Made by a program: the position numbers and the translations under genes
The notes under the pieces: generated by a model
Databases searched by the model: none
What the model was told of the DNA's origin: nothing
What the model saw: only the letters and a program-made list of their open reading frames with translations
DNA from: Candidatus Rifleibacteriota bacterium
Lineage (GTDB): Bacteria > Riflebacteria > Ozemobacteria > Ozemobacterales > Ozemobacteraceae
Length of the DNA stretch: 6,933 nucleotides
Direction: 5' to 3'
NCBI GenBank assembly: GCA_022704885.1
Contig: JAKJFO010000212.1
Location: 1-6,933, forward strand
Shown: one piece after another, positions 6,832-6,933 of the stretch
Layout of the letters: each line of letters begins with the position of its first letter
How positions within the stretch are numbered: the stretch's first letter is position 1

Positions 6832-6933
6832 TCAGACCTGAACCCTTGAATAAAGGTTCAGATCAGAGTCGTCATTTTTAAATTTCGGGTGATAAGGGTG
6901 CAGCATGTTTCCGGGGTTGCCGGCCACACAGGC
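6832..6933 (-). CDS. Possible 3' end of an upstream gene (partial)
   Basis: A minus-strand frame is open from the window edge to a TGA at 6834-6832, giving 33 residues that include NPGNMLHPYHPKFKND and end in LYSRVQV. It stops 40 nt before the flaG ATG, a spacing normal for this operon. The other two minus frames close earlier. I recognise no family; it does not resemble the C-terminus of flagellin or of a hook-associated protein. Thirty-three open codons occur by chance fairly often, so this is a candidate only, and the evidence is reading-frame length and position. Confidence 0.35.
   Translation of the reverse strand, partial: ACVAGNPGNMLHPYHPKFKNDDSDLNLYSRVQV
6838..6861. repeat. Inverted repeat upstream of flaG
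   Basis: CTGAACC at 6838-6844 is a perfect 7-bp inverted match to GGTTCAG at 6855-6861. Two further A-T pairs inside, after one C-A mismatch, leave a GAAT loop. On the minus strand no T-run follows, so it is a poor intrinsic terminator. It could be an operator, an mRNA processing or stability hairpin between the upstream gene and flaG, or chance. Confidence 0.45.

Noticed and set aside
6811..6861. TATCAT (6813-6818) as a -10 box for flaG
   Set aside because: There is no acceptable -35 at 16-18 nt, and the transcript would begin almost on the ribosome site. Sigma-28 and sigma-54 patterns are also absent in 6801-6933.

Overview
The window holds part of a bacterial flagellar operon. Every credible gene lies on the minus strand, so the operon reads from the right edge to the left. 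In transcription order the genes are: the possible 3' end of an upstream gene (6832-6933), flaG, a very large fliD (filament cap), an unrecognised 203-residue protein, a motility-associated Maf/DUF115 glycosyltransferase, fliS (flagellin export chaperone) and a small YjfB-like putative motility protein. A GC-rich hairpin at 70-118 ends the cluster.

Spacing is tight. The gaps are about 50 nt (flaG-fliD), 39 nt (fliD-orf203), 1 nt (orf203-maf), an 8-nt overlap (maf-fliS) and about 13 nt (fliS-yjfB-like). No gene-free stretch exceeds about 150 bases. No tRNA, rRNA, CRISPR array, insertion sequence or riboswitch was seen. No convincing sigma-70, sigma-28 or sigma-54 promoter was found upstream of flaG, so the main promoter probably lies beyond the right edge.

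Functionally this is a late filament-assembly cluster. FliS escorts flagellin to the export apparatus. FliD caps the growing filament. FlaG is linked to filament length or cap function. The Maf enzyme is expected to attach a nonulosonic (sialic-acid-like) sugar to flagellin before export. The 203-residue protein lies directly between cap and glycosyltransferase genes and is the main unknown. Flagellin itself is not in the window.

The organism is a flagellated bacterium with roughly balanced base composition (by eye) that uses GTG/TTG as well as ATG starts. A Maf enzyme together with a YjfB-like protein suits Clostridia, spirochaetes, delta-type lineages or deep-branching phyla such as Riflebacteria. 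The sequence alone does not settle which. The least ordinary features are the 999-residue FliD with about five tandem IN-like modules, and the uncharacterised two-part orf203.
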